From Halocaridina rubra (taxonomy: Eukaryota > Arthropoda > Malacostraca > Decapoda > Atyidae): a DNA stretch of 64,000 nt. The translations under genes and the position numbers were made by a program. This document shows positions 37,006 to 49,973 of this stretch, in pieces. Where the stretch lies: NCBI GenBank assembly GCA_037179515.1, contig JAXCGZ010000096.1, positions 87,242 through 151,241 of the forward strand, in the 5' to 3' direction. How positions within the stretch are numbered: the first letter of the stretch is position 1; each line of letters starts with the position of its first letter. The notes under the pieces are model-generated. The model ran no database searches and was not told the DNA's origin. It saw only the letters and a program-made list of their open reading frames with translations.

Positions 37006-39646
37006 CTGAGGAGAGATAAATACAAATCAGTAAAAGAAAACGAAACTAGGCAAGACGATCATTATTTCACACAATCAATGGAGATTAAGTCACTAACCAT
37101 ACGTGTTAACCTGAACCAATATTCCTGTAAATGCAGACTAATAAGACAGCAGTCATATGTCCAAGTTACAAAATAAGAGAAAATGAGGTAACCACATGAT
37201 TTATTACTATTCATTCCATAATACTTGCATTTCCCCTGCACAAGTGTAGATAACCTCTACTGAAGCCTAGCTTCTTTCTCTAGAAAAATCTCTGCTGCAA
37301 TAATCCATAAAATTATTGTAAAACTCAAATATTTATATGGCACATTGTTCATAAATAATGTCAGCGATCAGAATCGTACATTCTTTTTGGTTACGGAGTA
37401 GAGATTGATATGCAGCATGACCAAGTCACACACACCACAGTCACTATCATCACAATGCTGTCCATATCCATATTAAACGAGATCACAAATATTACTTGTT
37501 TTTGGCATGTGGGTGAATGAATGAGACCAGAAACCTTACTGAATTGTACGATAAGGTAAAGACCAGATACCTCACTTATCTGTGGGATGTGCTTGAGACC
37601 AGAAACCACTTATTTGTAGGCCAAAGTTTAGGCTATAACCTTGCTTATATGCGGGATGTGGAGAGAGCCAAAGCACAACACATTACTCACTGTAACATTT
37701 TTACTAAAAAATATTCAGGCACTCATCTATAAATAGAGCTGTCCCTCATCTTATGCAGTAAATAAATTCCCTACTCCCAGTGAGTCAAACTTTATTTGTA
37801 ATATATTCCCAAAAATCTCCTGCATAATTTAAATGATGTTTACCTTACTGTACTGCAATAGTAAAACTTAACCTATTCCAATTTAAATCCAAGTCAAAAC
37901 ATTCTAGTAGATGCAATTATGTATTTTTAGCACAAAATACTCGGAATTTTTATATCTTTTTAATATTATCCAACTGTGCGTATTTAAAATCAAGTTACCG
38001 AATATCTCCTAAGATGTGGGACAAGTGTGGAAAACATTAAAACTTAATTTAAATATATGCGGACAATCTGGTATCGATACACTGCTATCTTGACTAAAGA
38101 AGCGTCCTACAAAGGGGTGATAACCACTGAAGTTTTTCTAAAATTCAAGGTATTTTGCTTGGCATGCCTTAGCCTCAGTACATCCCAGTCTTCATCCATA
38201 AGTTCTTCCTTGATCAAGACACCAGGAATTTCCCCCTAATATTACTCTGGGTGCTGTACCTTCTGTTAACAGATGCTAGTATATCATTCTAATAGGTTTA
38301 CACAATATGATATTAAGCATTTACCTATTCAATCTAAATTTCTCACACGTTAAGAAAAATCTTTAAAGCATTACATCATACATACGAAACACAGCTTCTT
38401 CAGAGACCAACCAGAATCCCAATGGTTCCATTACGGGTCTAGTCTTTGATGTACTTAAATTAGGAAAATTATTAATAACCTATTCATCCACTTACTTCTC
38501 ATAACACTTCTGATTTTAGTAGTTAAAACTCTGGGGTTTAAACCTGTGATGATAAGATGAGAAGTATGTTGGATGAATAATGATAGTACTAAGATGCCAA
38601 GAAGGAGAAGTAAAAGAACTAAAAAGGCAAGAATTTATCAAAAGAGAATCTGAAGAAAAAAAATACTGTAAGTGACCACAGTAGATAGAGGTAATAAATG
38701 AAACACATAAGAAAATACGGGAGAAAAGCGAAACATTACTTAATTTATATCAAACTTTTTATGGGAATTTTCATAGATAAACAAGTCTAATATAGAATTA
38801 TTATCATACCTTTGGAAAAGCAAATTCAAAATGTAATATTAATTACTCTGATCCTGTTCATCAACATATATAAGAATAGCAATATATCATCTACTATCTC
38901 TAACGTGGATAGAAAAAGAAAGCATAAATAGTGATATTTTTTCTAAAGTATGTAAGTTCTAATAATGAGTATAAAGTTGCACATCTTCAAAATGGTGTCA
39001 CTTGAGCATGTGATCTACCTCAATATCTGTAGTCTATTGTATCATAAGAAAACCTAATCAACTCTAACCATTATTCCATGATGATTCATAAATAACAAAA
39101 GAAACTACCGGGTATATGTTATTAAATATCATTGTCCACAGAGATGTAGGCTGTAATGCAACAATGTCCCAGTAGAAAGCACACTAATGTAGTACCTTGA
39201 AAGGACAGTAAAATATGATGCATACTTCTGTAAATAGATAAAATATAAATATTTTGAAAAATTCTCATAAATTATTCTAATTAATCTCATAATTAAAGAA
39301 AAATGATCTCTAAATTATATATTCGCACATGATGATATGAAGTTTTGCCCTCACATGACTCTGGACGTTGGTTGGACTATAACACAGTGTCTGCATACAC
39401 TAAACCATCTCAGAGACTCCTACGTTCACTTCTTACACACAAAGTCTATTCGTACCATCCAGGTACAGGTTTTACATTATAAAGCAATGTAAAAGGAAAA
39501 TGGTATCTTCTTGCAAGCATTTTTTGCATTCAAGCTAATATTTTGGACCCTTTCTTTTATACTCTAACTTTCCATCATTCACTGAATGTGTCTTAAACCT
39601 TTACATCTCGATTTTTCACTGTTTATAAAAATAAAAAAAAGTTTTA

Positions 39647-39693
<47 letters not shown>

Positions 39694-42600
39694 CAGTAGT
39701 GTCATACTTCATCCAATGCCACTTCTTCAAATCCCTTGCATATAAAATCACATTGTCAAAAGAATAAAGAAAGACTTCTTAAGTTAACAGTCTTCCTTCC
39801 ACCGATTTTCATTTGCCATAGAGCGTGTTGCTTTATTTTTTGCACAGAACGCTCATATGAAATATAAGTAAATCATGAGGACGGCACATAAGAAAAAGTT
39901 TACCCACATACTAAAACTAACCTATTTTCCCCTCATTAATATCTATAATAACTTGCAGAACCATATGTAATGCAATCAAGTAACCCATAAAATATCCTGA
40001 AAATCTAAAAGTGACAATGCTTGGAGAAAATATAGTGGAGCAGTTAAAATTATTCTTAACTTTTTCAAAAATATCAATAAAAAGTGTACTGTGAATCATC
40101 GAAAATACGAAGTGTCAATGAAGTTTAATTTAATAAATGTACTTCTTTCAAGGCAACTATGGGTAAATAAGAGTTCAATAGACGAGTTCATTAATATTTG
40201 CTGAAGAAAATTCCCTTTTTAATTCCTAAGTAGCCTAGAGGTCTAATCCTCATAACAATATTATAAACTAGCCTATCCTTGTTAAACTTTGTGGACGCTA
40301 ATAAATTCTTGCATGATATTAGTATATATCATTCACAAATACCTCATACAACTAAATTTATCGAGATACTAATGACGCATAGCTCATGCCCAGGGACGCC
40401 CCCATGGCTAGAAATTCTCACATGGCTTTCTCAGTTATAAAAACAAAGACCGAAAATTGGCGGGGCAGGCTGCATTGTTTAGCTGCCCCTACACCATAGG
40501 TTGGGGTGTTACCCCTTCTTTGAAAGCCTATTGGTGGAGACATAACCAAGTGTCATGCCCGCACACGAGGGGACGCAGAGTAGATTTGGTGCCCATACAA
40601 ATAACATTACGTTAAAAGGACAGGGGCATTGAGGCCCAGAGGAACTCTGTAGCTTCTAAATAAATTAAGCTCAATTTAAACCTGGCCTGAAGTGTAGAAG
40701 AATATATCTACACGACAGTGGTGGCGGCGAAAGTACAACTCTAACACGACAGTGAAGTATGACTACTAAATACGACCACGGTATACCGCAGGCACGACTA
40801 CTAAATACGACACTCGGATAAGTTGAAACTAGAGGTAAAAATTCAATCATACAAAAAATCAATATACAATGCACAGTATTCTTCCATATATTGAAAATCC
40901 CATTATCAACACATCCCTTTACGCAAAAGGCAGAAGAAATCAGATGACAGGTACAATACAGTAATGTCATTAACATCCAAATCACACACTAAACTATCAA
41001 GACGTAACGTACACTTTTATACAAAATTGGAGACTCTTAAGCATCCATTCATGCAATTGAATTACAATAAATACACTTCAGACCATTAAGGAGACTGAGA
41101 AAAGATACTAAAAGACATGCATTTCCATATATACAAACAAAAGGATTTATTGTAAGAAGAGGACTGGTGTTCGCGCATGAGACTGTAACATCATTACATA
41201 AAACATAAATATCAAATACCTTGCTCAACGTATACTATCTTAAAATGATTTCAAATTAACCCACAAGTTACTGTACTGTAAAGCAAACATATAATTTTTG
41301 AGTCAAAGAAACTTTCTTCTCTTCTCCCCAAAATGATATCACACTTGAACAATCACTGACATGTACGGTATAGTACGTCAGTGGAATAATTAAATGTCTT
41401 GTCATGATACATGCCATTCCATTATCATAACCATAAGTATCGCTATGGCTCAACAAAAATCAAAATCATGAAAAAGTAAGGTGAATCACCTCATTTGTTC
41501 GAGCCTGGTGAAGAGCTGCAGTCACATATGACAATAAGACTGAGAAAAAAGTTTATCTATATACTGTACAATATATATTGAAAGATTTCACGATTTCTAC
41601 AATGATGCTAAAAGATGAATTTATTACTATGTTGTAAATGTCACAAATGGTGGGTCATATGCACCTAAATGAACAATTCTGAATTACTACATTAGCTACC
41701 TGATTGGCAGCTATAATAGATGTCACACTTGCTAATGACTACTGTGTTTCTAATAATCAACTGAAAGCTGGAATAAAGAGCAGATACTACAAATATAAAA
41801 AAAGTTAGTGAAAGTAATACCTTCCCACTAGTTTCACCATGAGTGGTTTTTATTTGTTGCACCTTAAGTATATTAATGAGAAAACCAGTCAATGACATTT
41901 CTGAAAATTCATCTTAAATAATAACCTTCATTTGCAAAGTATACTGTACTGGGCAAAAATCAGTAAATTATATATACACTATTTGAAGTATGTATGCAAA
42001 AACAGATACTTCTGCAACATCAGTGCAAGTATTATCCACAAACTCAGTTAGTTCAAATCTGACATGCAATCAAGGGGTCTCTCTTCACCTGAATGGCTAT
42101 GTAGAAAGAGTCAAAAGTTAGTATGTGCAATGTTAATCAGTGTAGAAGTCAAAACTGGGTTGTGCCTAATGAAAACAAATTCATTCCCGAGAACCTAATT
42201 ATGGTCACTTCATTTCATCAGTTCAGTGACAGCATAAATACCTGATACTTTTTTTTTCTGTCCAGAGCCCTTTGCAGCCACTTCCTCATAAATTCACTAT
42301 CAAACTCATATCAAATAAGTATTTGATAATAATAATTTCAAAGAATATATAAGGTTGTATAAAACTGATATTCTATTTCAATACTACTTAAAATACTTGG
42401 GTTAATTTACAATTATAACTTTTAGTTAATTCAAAATTGATAAAAATGATAGGGCCTTGATAGTTAGTGCAAGTCATACCAATAATGGAGCGTTGGATTT
42501 CTAAACAGAACTTCCCACTTATATCAAACATCCATGACTCTTAGAGAGACTGCCTAATTTATATGTATAGGTAGGAGTTATGAGATTTTATAATTGTTTC

Positions 42601-44700
42601 CATTATATAAGCTACACAAGAAGTAAACAAAAACAACACACCCATGAAAATGTTACCAACCGAAACTAAATACACAAAATTTACATCAAATAGTTTTCAA
42701 AAACAAGCGATGATAAAAAAAAAAAATCTTTGTAGACACGATATTTTGTATACGGAAAGAAAAAGCATTTTTTTTTTTTTTTTTTTTTTTTTTACTGCTT
42801 CCAAAGAGTAATCGGTCTTTGATAGCTCATTGGAGGTAGAATCTGATTCTCACTAGGGAGGTACCATGCTCAATTACTGCCAAAGGCTTGTACAGATAAG
42901 GAGTAGGTAGTATTATCCCTTGTGTGATAGGTGCTACCATTTCAGCAGGTTCAGTGAGGACACAAATTCATGAATGAGCTCAACGTAGAATACAATATCT
43001 TCACACACTCCGGATTCAATAAGGGCATATATGTCTCTCATAATATTACTAACACTAGCCTTCAATAATAATGTTAACACTTCAGTTTTTAATACTAGCT
43101 ACACGGTAAACTCTTTCATAATTTTCTTAATCAATGGTATAGCAGCTTAAAAGTGAAATCCAAGCTCAAATCACTAAAGAGGCATGTACAGCCCAGTTTC
43201 AGTTAACTTGATTATAACATCTGTGTAGTCTATAATGGAACAGTATTTTGATGAGCTAAAGGTGAATAATTGGAAATTTTTGCTTCTCACATGAAATAGT
43301 CCATAGTTTCTGCCAAAGACAAATAGTATACACTTAATACCCTATATACTGTCTAATGCTACTTACTAGTAAATCTTTATTAATGCTATACAGGTGGTCA
43401 CCCCTGTTTGTCGCTTCAGTCTTTTGTCTTCAAAATATTGAGGCAATGACGAAAATTTCCCCAATTGTTTTGCTTTTTCTTCAACAGGTGTCATTACTTG
43501 CGTATGGCATGGCTCCGCGTTCTACCACCAATATCTGTTTGCTTTACGTTATTCTAAGCTGTTTTGGTTATTTCAGATGTATATTACATTAGATATGACA
43601 GATAAAGGTAGTGGTATTCGTAAACATGTTGTGTTAACGCTTTAGAAGGTGGAAGTAATTCTTCCTTGCCTCCATCCTCCCCCCCAATCATCATCTGCTA
43701 CTGTTATCAGGTGTACTGTAACTACTCTATAAATTTCTCTTTAATTTTACAGTATTATTAAATGCATTTCATTTTATTTTTGCTTGCTTTTCCTTAATTG
43801 CTATTTCTAATTTATATTTACATATATTTACGCAAAACTTCTCATTTTATGAGACACAGACAGAGGATGGCCAGTCTCTATTAGAGCTAATTATATTAAT
43901 TCTAATGGGGAAAATAGTTCTGTCAATCGTAGTTTCTTTATTGGTCGCCTTATCATAGTCCCAATTAGTGACAAACAACGGTGACCCATTGTGTGCAAAT
44001 GTTCAAAAGAGAAAGATTATCTGCCATAAGAGCGATATACCTGATGAAAAACTTAGGTGTTCTAAGCTTCACTAGGCTTATATAAATTTTTTTCCAACAT
44101 GACAATATATCCTGTTGAAGCCAGCACAACGGGTGCAACTGAACAGTAATGGGATTTAGCAGGACTGCATACCCCACAATCCTCATCTTTCTACAGCAAG
44201 AAAAAACATATAGTTTATGAAAATAATAATGATAAAAGCTACGGCTTCAGTTCACATGATGCAGAACGTCTGATTTCATTTATCAAGATGGCAACAACAT
44301 GACAAAAAATTAGAGGTAGCACAGCACCTACCCACACTTACATCTTTCATCAGTTGTGGCTTGGAAAAAAACACTAAGGGAAGAATGGCTTCAGTTCCTC
44401 AACCATACAGAGATAACATGAATGTGGAACTCACTCACTCACTCACTTTCTCTTTCTGTCCCCCCACACTACCAAGGATATCTCTTTTAGCTACAAAACA
44501 TTGGCAATACAAGAAGTTTGTCGCAAGCCAACCATTTCATACACTGATCGGCAAGCTAAAAATTTGTGTGGAATAAAGTGCATCCAAGTCATGTGAAGAA
44601 TTATTTTATGAATCATGTTATAGCAGTGGAAATAGCAGAAAACATAGAATTACATTAGAAAGGCATCACAAGAGGCAATAAATTACAGTAGGCACCATAT
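37006..44700. other. 7.7 kb AT-rich stretch without a recognised gene
   Basis: Probably YTHDC1 intron and possibly upstream sequence. I see no YTH-domain exon. Contents: a 42-codon open stretch on the minus strand at 38110-38235, a ~45 bp poly(A) tract (39645-39690), a GC-richer block at about 40380-40640, a poly(T) tract (about 42767-42793) and short AT-rich repeats. One possible 26-base exon at 41490-41515 is listed among the findings. Confidence 0.45.
39645..39690. repeat. poly(A) tract
   Basis: An uninterrupted A run of more than 40 bp. It may be the tail of a heavily truncated retroposon, though no element body was recognised next to it. Confidence 0.85.
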
Positions 44701-44746
44701 TTACAGCCATTACTAATTGAAAGTTTTCTTATTAAGAACCAGCAGG

Positions 44747-45900
44747 ATGTCGAGGAAGACAAGGGTACATACAGATGATAAGATTAGCACTGGTAGAAGA
44801 AGAAATGCTGCTGGAGGTGATGAGGACATATATAAACTTGGAGCTGTCAGCGATATCAACAAGGATGATGACTTGCGGAATGACAGTTGCGGTAAATGTG
44901 ATATTACTGTGAAAGAGGATGATAAAGATATGCAATGCGAGTATGTAACACATGGCTCCATGTAACTTGCGATGGCATGCCAGAAAAGGTGTGCGACTAG
45001 TTTTTATCAGTTGGAGATCAGATTACATGGTGCTGCACTTTCTGCAAAAGAGGTTGTGTGAAGGTATACAAGTGCATGGATAAACTTAAGGCACAAAGTA
45101 AAATCCTTGAGAATAAGCAGGATGAGACTGAGGGAAATATTAATCTCTTGACTGAAGATATACATGAAGGGCAGAACAATACCAAGCCCTTGGAGGTTAG
45201 GCTTGGAACCATTGAGGTCCAGTCTGTTGCAGTCAGTGAGAAGGCAAATATAACAAAGACTGTAGCAAACTAGAAATGAGGCTTGTTAATCTAGAAGCAA
45301 AGGCTACCGGGTTTGATGAGAAGCTTAACACATGTTTAGATAACAGGACCAGTTATTCAGATTCCATCAGGAAAGAGGCTGTACCATTACTACAGGACAT
45401 TATTAAAAAGAAATTTGAGCAACTTCAGAAAAGAAGGAAGATAATATTAAACTGAAGGTAGAAATTAGAAAAACAAGAAGAAAAACTTAGAGAACTCAAA
45501 GACAAGGAATTCCAAAGAAACAACATCATAATCTATGGTATCCCAGAAAGTAATGAGAAAGAAGGAGCAAGGCAAAAGGAAGATGACCTAAATTCAAGAA
45601 CTTTGGAAACTGAAATATAACAAAACATATTGAAGAAAGTGCTTAGGTTGAGCAAGATGGAAAACAAGTAGAGAGGCCTAGAACACTGCTTGTTGGGTTT
45701 GATTCATCAATAACTAATTAACAAGTCCTGAAGGAAACCAAGAAATTGAAGGGTAAAGAGGATTACAAAGGCATATTTTTGCAATACGATCTCACAAGTG
45801 CACAGAGGGAAAATTTGAAAGGATTTGTGTCAGATGCTAAACGAAAAGAAGTTAATTATGAGTCAGGGAAATTTTATATAGAGTAAGAGGCCCGCCAAAA
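44747..45900 (+). pseudogene. ORF1 of non-LTR element D (PHD-like finger and coiled coil), decayed
   Basis: ATG at 44747 opens MSRKTRVHTDDKISTGRRRN. It leads to a Cys/His cluster read across a frameshift near 44965: CGKCDITVKED, then TCDGMPEKVCD, then ITWCCTFCKRGCVKVY. This resembles the PHD-type finger in ORF1 of CR1/L2-like elements. A coiled-coil-like helix rich in K, E, L and Q follows (45058-45270 and 45275-45420), then EKLRELKDKEFQRNNIIIYG and IPESNEKEG, typical of ORF1 proteins of such LINEs. Multiple stops and frameshifts are present. The ORF1 role is RNA binding in the retrotransposition particle. Confidence 0.65.
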
Positions 45901-46134
45901 AACATGGTAGTAAAAAAAAATAAGTGTGTAGGTACAGATGCACATAATCCAGTAGCAAAGGGTGTGAACAAAAACAGGATGCTTAACAAAAGAGTAAATT
46001 TCTCTTGTTGGTACACAAATACAGATACGTTGATAAACAAAATGACTGCGTGAGAGTTAATCAAGCCAAGATTATTCCAGACTCGATAATAATTAATGAA
46101 GTTAAACCAAAAAATTTAAGGTACAAAGTGTCAG

Positions 46135-46680
46135 AAACAGAACTTGAAATCAACGAATATGATATGCTCTAATTTTCCATGCCTACATCAACACCAAATA
46201 TTCTCAGATATTCGTTACACATCTCTAATTATCCCTTCACATCTGACAAATCACAACACTCCATCTCTGTTTTTTTTACTTTATGTTTTCTTCATGCCCA
46301 AGGCCAATGAGGGCAGACATTTTTTTTTTTTTTTTTTGGCCAGTCCTGGTTTCACAATCTTTAAAGAAATATTGATAATGATGAAGGCAGAGGGATAATT
46401 ATTTACACCAAAACCAGCTTGAGAGCTAGAGAAGTCCAGTTTAGAGTAAATTTCCAAGAATCACTATGGGTTAAATTGGATGCACATATCGTAGTTCGAG
46501 TAGTGAACCAGATCAATAACAATTTACAGAAACTTATAAAAGAAGTAAATGATTATAAAATATCCCACATTCTCATTAATGGGGATTCTAATTACCCGGA
46601 AATTGACCGGGATAATTGGACAGCAGCTGGCGGAGAATTGAGTGATGAATGTATGTTTTCGAATCAATGCAAGATATGTA
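46135..46680 (+). pseudogene. endonuclease region of element D, first part
   Basis: After a short NEYDML remnant (46153-46170) there is a foreign ~200 bp insert. The frame then resumes with GRGIIIYTKTSLRAREVQFR, VNFQESLWVKLDAH and ILINGDSNYPEIDRDNW, the middle of a LINE endonuclease (GDxNYPxIDxxxW in related elements). It is cut at 46683 by element S and resumes at about 47695. Confidence 0.65.
46175..46375 (+). repeat. insert with a 3'-end fragment of element E
   Basis: TTTTCTTCATGCCCAAGGCC (46286 on) is followed by TGAGGGCAG, a T run and AGTCCTGGTTTCACAATC. This parallels the 3' end of element E (CGTGCCCGGGCC..GAGGGCAG..CCCGGTGTCAC). It interrupts the endonuclease frame of element D. The left boundary is uncertain. 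Confidence 0.5.
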
Positions 46681-46682
46681 TA

Positions 46683-47687
46683 TACACCTTGTTCCTTTTA
46701 TGCGCGATTTTTTTATCCGCGAAATAGCAATAACGCCCCCAAAAAATAATAGTAAAAATTTTCGAATTTCGCGAATAATGTCCCCCCCCTATTATTATTA
46801 TTATTATTTTTAGTAGTAGTAGTTAATAAGCACCCAAAGGATGATTCTTCCACGAGTACAAAGAGGATTACGATAAGAAAAGATCATCATCATTATACAT
46901 TATATTTACACCCACCCTACCTCTGTCATATGTCTATCTAATCTAAGGTATTGGCATTTGTTATCCTACTAGGAATACTCTACAGTATTACCAAGCCAAT
47001 TTTCACCAATTTCCCTTCTGAACCTAAATTTATCAAGCTTAAATCCAATACCCATTACGAGTTCTGGTTTGATCATGAATTTTTAAAACTTTGTTAATAT
47101 TACCCTGGTTAATCCCTTTAAACCATTTATACACCTCAATCATATCCCCCCTAACTCTGCGCCTCTCTAGAGAATGTAGATTAAGTTATTTAATCTGTCA
47201 TATGGTAGATTTAGCCATTGATTAATTTTTTTTTTTTCGTTTTTTAGTCTTGGTTATTTATTATTTTTGTTTTATCTTTGTTTACATTTGCAGATAGAGG
47301 TTCGTTCTCCTGCATCCTCCTCCTCTTCTACCGCATAAGTTACTTGCTCACGGCCACCATGCATGTCCCAGTGTACTGTATGACTGTTGCCCAATGCATA
47401 ACAGAGTACAGTACAGTAATGTATGTTAATTTCTAGCTGTAAAGTGAATATGAATATCTTTCGTATACTCTTAAAAAAGAGATGCAGGGCTTTCTGCTTT
47501 TGCTATGTAGTGATAAAATATGTTTTTTACTTATGTCTTTGGCATGGTGTGTCTATGTAAGGTTTGGAATGTATATATGCCCTTGATCATTATTTCCTAT
47601 GGAAAATGAGTCGTTTTTTCACGCGATTTTCCATTTACCCGACACTTCTGAGAACCTATCTAGGCGTTATTCTGAGAACTAGGTGTA
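46683..47687 (-). mobile_element. element S copy 2, carrying a LINE 3' fragment
   Basis: The ends are TACACCTTGTTC (46683-46694) and GAACTAGGTGTA (47676-47687), matching the TIRs of 17172-18748. Between the subterminal parts there is not a minisatellite but a LINE RT C-terminal fragment (about 46830-47290, minus strand) plus one GGAGGAGGATGCAGG-type unit border. The copy at 62251 on has the same arrangement in the opposite orientation. It is inserted in the endonuclease frame of element D. Confidence 0.65.
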
Positions 47688-47699
47688 TATAGAAGTACC

Positions 47700-48070
47700 A
47701 GCATGTCCGTGTACCTAACAGAGCATGAAGGAGTGACTGTCCAAGGTTGATGGTTCTAGTTCTTACAAATGAAGATGGAACGGTTGACAAACTGATCGAT
47801 ACTTCTCTATTAGGGAAGAGCAATCACAATGTACTTGAAATTATGTACATCGCCTATACTGAAAAGAGTGTAACAAGTCAAAAAATATTTTTGTATGACA
47901 TGAGAACTGAGATTACCCAAGAATGGAAGGATACATCTCAGACCTTAATAGGAATAGATGATAAGTGGAATTATATGAAGGAAAAATTCCAAAAAGTAGA
48001 AAATAAGCATGTTCCAGTTAAACTTTGTTGTGAAGGATATGAACCAAGAAAGGGTAACAATTCTATTCAT
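47700..48070 (+). pseudogene. endonuclease region of element D, second part
   Basis: The frame 47747-48070 contains VLVLTNEDGTVDKLIDTSLL, GKSNHNVLEIMYIAYTEK and KIFLYDMRTEITQEW. LVLTN.....D and GKSDHxxL are the C-terminal signature of AP-type LINE endonucleases; here the SDH motif reads SNH. Its 5' continuation lies across element S. Confidence 0.7.
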
Positions 48071-48074
48071 CAAC

Positions 48075-48171
48075 AAACACTTATAGAAATGTTTGTAAGT
48101 TGTGTTTAGATAAAAGTACTGTACAGTACATATATATGCAGTACTGTACAAGTACTTAGGGTAAAGCGAGG
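48075..48171 (-). mobile_element. MITE-C copy 3, left remnant
   Basis: GTAAGTTGTGTTTAGATAAA, then GTACTGTACAGTAC and GCAGTACTGTACAAGTACTT match, inverted, the region 8752-8800 of MITE-C copy 1. The other end of this copy lies at 50790-50865; the sequence between is largely replaced by a Tigger-B insertion and a deletion. Confidence 0.5.
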
Positions 48172-48506
48172 CGGACGATTAAACAGCAAGCAGCACTGCT
48201 GTATTTGTGTTTATCAAGTTAATGGCTTTATTTATTTATTTGTTTATATATTTGGTTATATTGAAGGATTATGTGGAATTTAAAAAATATAGCAAACACA
48301 TAACTGTAAATACGATTTTATTAAAAATACATATGAATACACAGCTAGTACCACAGCTGCATTTATATTTATTAAGTTTGTGGCTTTATTAATTTTTTGA
48401 TTATATATCTGGTTATACTGAATTTAAAAAGAATTGACAAACACATAGCTGTAAATACGATTTTATTGAAAATACACATGAATACACAGCTAGCAGCACA
48501 GCTGTA

Positions 48507-49973
48507 CAGTGTTGCATCACTTATCGCGGTAGTTCGGTTCCGGGACCCGGCGCGAACCCGGGAATCCGTGGTGTAGAGATCAGCCTATCGAACCCGGGAA
48601 TCCGTGGTGTAGAGATCAGCCTATATGTACATAGATATTTTAATGTATTTTTACGTTTACACTGTATAAACCCTCCCTGTACTGTTACAAAAACACCCTT
48701 TACATTATAAAGAACAGCAAGCAACGTAATTTTTTTATGAAAGTGATAGGAAAACTTACCACGAATGAGGTGATGATGACTTGACATTAATAGGATCCAT
48801 ATTTTACAATATTTTTTCCGTTTACGTAAAATAGCGGCCGACATCCACAAACTTTTTTCCTTCTTTCAACATATCTAAGAGTTTCACTTTATCTACAATG
48901 GTTAACATTTTCCTTTGCCGCTTAGGCTCACTACAAGAAGCCTTAGAAGATGAAGGATGCTTGGGAGGCATTGCAAAGGTTAATATATGCGAGTAAAAAA
49001 ACCACAAGCAAAACATATTAATAATAATAAGCACAACATGAATGGCGCACACGAGTGAGGCGAGACAATGGAAGATGGTGGAAGCCTTTGTCCGAAACGC
49101 TGATAGCGGTATCGTATTTTACATGTTGCAATACTGTTAGTATTTATGTTTTTTACTATTATATTATTCTTAGGCTAAGAAATACGTTTTTTTTTATCAA
49201 TAAAATCATGAAACTACTGGAAATATAAATATATATGCTAGCTCACGTAGCTTCGACCCCAATACATTGTACGCTATCGAACACAAGCAAAACGTGAGTT
49301 AGACTGAACGAGTCTTTGTCCAAAACGCTGATAGCGGTATCGTATTTTACATGTTGCAATACTGTTAGTAATTATGTTTTTTACTATTTTTTACTGTTTT
49401 ATTATTCTTAGGCTAATAAATACGTTTTTTTTATCAATAAAATGATGAAACTACTGGAAATAGAAATATATATGCTAGCTCACGTAGCTGCGACCCCAAT
49501 ACATTGTACGCTATCGAACACTATTTCGTATGATGTAATACTGTGAGTTATACTGTACGTACGTATATCATTCAGTTATTAGTACAATGTATAATAATTT
49601 AAAATTCATCTACTTATTTGATGATTGTACAAAATCTATTGTATAGATATTTGGACCAAATATTCCATTTGTAAAGATTATACTGTACTTTTCAAAAGAG
49701 GTGGTCAATAAACGTATCTATCTATCTATCTATCTACATTTATGTTTTTTAATATTTTTTACTGTTTTATTATTCGTAGGCTGGGAAATAATTTTTTTTT
49801 TCAATTAGATAATGAAATATGTTTTTTTCAATAAAAGAAAATGAAAATACTGAGAATTTTGTTTTTTAATATTTTTGCATATACCCATGAAATAAAATAA
49901 TAATTTATCAAAAAAAAAAACGTGATAGAGTGAGAAAGCAAACCAGGAAGCGCGAATAACTGGGGTAACACTG
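48507..49973 (-). mobile_element. Tigger-like non-autonomous element, family A copy 3
   Basis: CAGTGTTGCATCACTTATCG follows TA (48505-48506), and GGGGTAACACTG precedes TA (49974-49975). It contains the transposase N-terminus on the minus strand, a doubled subterminal unit (about 49066-49300 and 49310-49530) and the AATAAA plus (ATCT)n insertion near 49705-49735. A short ~40 bp direct duplication (AACCCGGGAATCCGTGGTGT) is present at about 48555-48620. Confidence 0.8.
48822..48971 (-). pseudogene. Tigger-A transposase N-terminal fragment (copy 3)
   Basis: The frame MPPKHPSSSKASCSEPKRQR continues through a KMLTIVDKVKLLDMLKEGKKF segment to VDVGRYFT and a stop. It covers the first part of the CENP-B-type DNA-binding domain (compare VGRHFGINEFTV in the copy at 60183). 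The catalytic part is absent. Confidence 0.65.

Noticed and set aside
40380..40640. GC-richer block as a possible promoter or CpG island
   Set aside because: It has no exon next to it and no motif beyond composition; left as unassigned.
43965..44186. 73-residue minus-strand frame (LCWLQQDILSCWKK)
   Set aside because: Looks faintly protein-like, but I could not tie it to any family and it has no supporting neighbours.
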